Source of the DNA: Arthrobacter sp. AK04
Lineage (GTDB): Bacteria; Actinomycetota; Actinomycetes; Actinomycetales; Micrococcaceae
DNA: 52,947 nucleotides
Direction: 5' to 3'
Assembly: GCF_021129155.1 (NCBI RefSeq)
Contig: NZ_JAJOMC010000029.1
Coordinates: forward strand, 1 to 52,947
Both the position numbers and the translations under genes were made by a program. Shown in pieces: positions 50,992 through 52,947 of the stretch. A model generated the notes under the pieces. That model ran no database searches. It saw only the letters and a program-made list of their open reading frames with translations, and was not told where the DNA came from. Positions within the stretch are counted from its first letter, which is position 1, and each line of letters starts with the position of its first letter.

Positions 50992-51819
50992 CTACATCCG
51001 GCCGAACCGTGACCGGACCAGGGCAAAAATTCCGTAGGCGATGAACCCGGCGCCGATGGCCACCAGCAGGGTCGGCCCGAAGGGGTGGTCACGCAGGGCT
51101 TTGAGGCTGCCGTCCAGTCCGGTGGACTCCTCGGCGTCGTGCTTGGCCGCGGCGATCACGAAGAGCAGCCCGGTGAGGAACAGTGCTATCCCTTTGGCGA
51201 TGTGGCCGGCAACCCCAAGCGTGTCGATCAGCCGGCCGCGCCGGGTGCCGTCAAAGTGGAAGAGCTCCTCTTTGAACCCTCGCCGCACACCCTTGGCCAC
51301 AAAGTAGATCCCAATCCCGATGATTGTCAGGCCCAGGGCCACCAGCGCCCACAGTCCCGCGGGCGTGGCCATCAAGGAGGCACTGAAATCCCGGGTGCTT
51401 TCGCTGGAGTCACCCCGCATTCCCACCGCGAAACCCGCGAAGCTGAGCCCCACGCTGGTGTAGGCGATGGCCAGGAAGCCCGAGGAAATGAGCTTGGAGA
51501 GCCGCTCCTTCCGCGGCAGCGGGCGGGCCCGCAGGGTCGCCTCGCTCGCCTGCCACACCCCCAGGCCAAAGCATGCCAGCACGCAGGACCACATGACCGC
51601 CGTGCCCCAGGGGTTCGCGGCCAGCTGCTCAATGGCGCCCGTGGGTTCCGCTTCGCCTGGCTGCCCGAAGGCCACGGTGATGGCAATGGCGCCGATGATG
51701 ATGTGCAGCAGGGCCATGACGGCGAAGCCGGCCCGGGCCAGGACATCCAGGGTCTTGGTGTTGGATACCTGCTCGACGGCGTCGGCGGCCTGGCTGATGG
51801 TGGAGTCCCCGTCCGACAT
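50992..51819 (-). CDS. DUF1206 family membrane protein
   Basis: The 275-residue protein has six hydrophobic helices arranged as three similar hairpins, each opening with an ARAGF/SSGFLAIAYTSVG/GVAGHIAKG-like segment, the pattern of DUF1206. The family is common in actinobacteria and has no known activity. It begins 3 bp after the preceding small gene and ends 30 bp before the fused ORF, so the three are likely one operon. Confidence 0.9.
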   Translation of the reverse strand: MSDGDSTISQAADAVEQVSNTKTLDVLARAGFAVMALLHIIIGAIAITVAFGQPGEAEPTGAIEQLAANPWGTAVMWSCVLACFGLGVWQASEATLRARPLPRKERLSKLISSGFLAIAYTSVGLSFAGFAVGMRGDSSESTRDFSASLMATPAGLWALVALGLTIIGIGIYFVAKGVRRGFKEELFHFDGTRRGRLIDTLGVAGHIAKGIALFLTGLLFVIAAAKHDAEESTGLDGSLKALRDHPFGPTLLVAIGAGFIAYGIFALVRSRFGRM

Positions 51820-51822
51820 CGG

Positions 51823-52113
51823 TCAGCCGTTCATCGGCCCTTCGGCGCGCAGCTTTTCAGCACCCGGTCCCTCCACGTGTACGGTGCAGCGGACCACGAG
51901 CTTGCCCGGTGCGTTGTCCAGCTCCACGAGTGAGTCATCGGCACTGAGGACCGTGAACACCTGGGAATCCGCCACGACGGACACCCCTTTGGCCTTGGCG
52001 GTCTCCCGGGCGTTGGCCAGGGCCTCGTCCTGCAGGTTCCCTACGTATGCGTCCTCTTGTTCCCGCGCCGGGTCACCAAATGCCCAGCCGAACAGCGTCC
52101 CTGTGTTTCCCAT
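51823..52113 (-). CDS. Small hypothetical protein
   Basis: The 96-residue protein begins MGNTGTLFGWAFGDPAREQE. Its core alternates helix and strand (LQDEALANARETAKAKGVSV, SLVELDNAPGKLVVRCTVHV), and no family is recognised. TAATAT (52121-52126, minus strand) ends seven bases before the ATG at 52113, supporting a leaderless start. A GTG two codons upstream is an alternative. It heads the minus-strand operon with DUF1206. Confidence 0.72.
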   Translation of the reverse strand: MGNTGTLFGWAFGDPAREQEDAYVGNLQDEALANARETAKAKGVSVVADSQVFTVLSADDSLVELDNAPGKLVVRCTVHVEGPGAEKLRAEGPMNG

Positions 52114-52164
52114 GGCCACGATATTACGCGTTCCGCCCGTGGAAGACGGGCTTTCGTAACATTA

Positions 52165-52178
52165 GTAAGTGTGCTTAC
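52165..52178. promoter_or_regulatory. Operator-like dyad in a divergent promoter region
   Basis: GTAAG-TGTG-CTTAC is a perfect inverted repeat between the divergent genes at 52113 and 52267. No regulator gene is adjacent. Confidence 0.45.
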
Positions 52179-52266
52179 CATGGGCGGACCATGACCTTGA
52201 TGGGACACGGCAAGTGAAGTCCGCAGGCGCGGCATCTTAGGCACCTCAACGATAGGAATGCACACC

Positions 52267-52803
52267 ATGGCAGGAAATCTTATTGCCCGTTCAGTTCACG
52301 ATCTCACGGCAGCAGCCTGGTTCGGCGGATCCCTCATGGGCGCCATCGGCCTGAACGGTGCGGCAGCTGAGGCGAAGGACCCGTCCGAGCGGACGCGGCT
52401 CTCCAGCGCCGGCTGGATGAAGTGGGCGCCGTTCCAGACGGCAGCGTTCGCCTCGCACCTGGTGGCGGACCTCGCCATCGCCTGGGAGAACAAGGGCCGC
52501 ATCGCCAAGCAGGAAGGCGTGGCCAGGGACACCGTCATCAAGACCGCGGTCACCGTGGTGGGCGCTGCAGTGACCCTGTACTCGGGCATCCTGGGCAAAA
52601 AGGTGGAGAAGCTCGCTGCCGAAGGCGCCGAGGGTGCCACGGAACCGCGCCCGGACGCCTCGGACGAGCTGAAAGCCGCCCAGCAACAGCTGAAGATGCT
52701 GCAGTGGGTTATCCCGGCTTTCGCCGGCGCGGTAGTGGTCCTGGGCGCCAAGCACGGTGAGATGCAGCGTCCCAAGAACGTGTTCGCGGGGCTTCGCTCC
52801 TAG
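52267..52803 (+). CDS. Hypothetical membrane-associated protein, 178 aa
   Basis: The protein has hydrophobic stretches near 12-30, about 50-65, 84-104 and 140-158, with a charged segment (about 108-135) that is rich in Glu/Ala. The segment VHDLTAAAWFGGSLMGAIGL recalls small actinobacterial membrane proteins of unknown role. AGGA (52254-52257) supports the ATG at 52267 over the one at 52258. It is the last gene before the contig end. Confidence 0.7.
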   Translation: MAGNLIARSVHDLTAAAWFGGSLMGAIGLNGAAAEAKDPSERTRLSSAGWMKWAPFQTAAFASHLVADLAIAWENKGRIAKQEGVARDTVIKTAVTVVGAAVTLYSGILGKKVEKLAAEGAEGATEPRPDASDELKAAQQQLKMLQWVIPAFAGAVVVLGAKHGEMQRPKNVFAGLRS

Positions 52804-52848
52804 GCAGTCCGGTGCCTGCCTGCAGGCGCTAAGGCGGCAACGCACGAC

Positions 52849-52947
<99 letters not shown>

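Overview
The window is high-GC DNA with dense, short-spaced genes. It comes from a Gram-positive actinobacterium, most likely of the Arthrobacter/Pseudarthrobacter group (Micrococcaceae). This is inferred from base composition, GTG starts, menaquinone genes, an iron-sulfur type CysH reductase, an FprA-type ferredoxin reductase and DUF1206/DUF2975/DUF302-type proteins. No rRNA, tRNA, CRISPR array, phage gene or transposase gene was recognised.

Layout. 0-7.8 kb: orphan sensor kinase, NmrA-like oxidoreductase, hipBA toxin-antitoxin pair, DUF2975 membrane protein with an overlapping Xre regulator, then small uncharacterised genes. 7.9-14.7 kb: MFS exporter, lipase-like hydrolase, a flavin monooxygenase divergent from a TetR regulator with a near-perfect operator, LssY-like and YgaP-like membrane proteins, and a DUF302 protein plus methyltransferase behind a CsoR-like operator. 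15.1-31.7 kb: menaquinone region (menC, menD, isochorismate synthase, menG, geranylgeranyl-reductase-like protein, long-chain polyprenyl diphosphate synthase), interrupted by PAP2 and PhoX phosphatases, a MarR/YceI pair, an aminotransferase and a polar amino acid ABC transporter. 32.2-34.3 kb: a DUF559/AbiEi-like protein, a SUKH-like protein and a TRIC channel. 34.4-49.7 kb: sulfur assimilation (sirohydrochlorin chelatase, sulfite reductase, cysH, cysD, cysN, a sulfonate-type ABC transporter, siroheme synthase, ferredoxin-NADP reductase), interrupted by rtcB and SRPBCC proteins. 49.7-52.8 kb: a minus-strand operon with an unusual fused ORF and a DUF1206 protein. The last ~100 bases end in homopolymers and look like a low-quality contig end.

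How the genes work together. CysD/CysN activate sulfate to APS, CysH reduces it to sulfite, and the siroheme sulfite reductase makes sulfide. The chelatase and the siroheme synthase supply its cofactor, FprA could supply ferredoxin electrons, and the ABC transporter could import organosulfur compounds. The menaquinone genes cover chorismate to isochorismate (MenF), SEPHCHC (MenD), o-succinylbenzoate (MenC), final methylation (MenG), and side-chain synthesis and reduction. menA, menB, menE and menH are not in the window.

The most unusual content is several families of short intergenic repeats. There are four ~68-bp palindromic elements that bracket two single genes, two 64-bp elements, nine 32-bp units in arrays on both sides of phoX, and a 58-bp pair. 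Four genes have their stop codon inside or touching a repeat.
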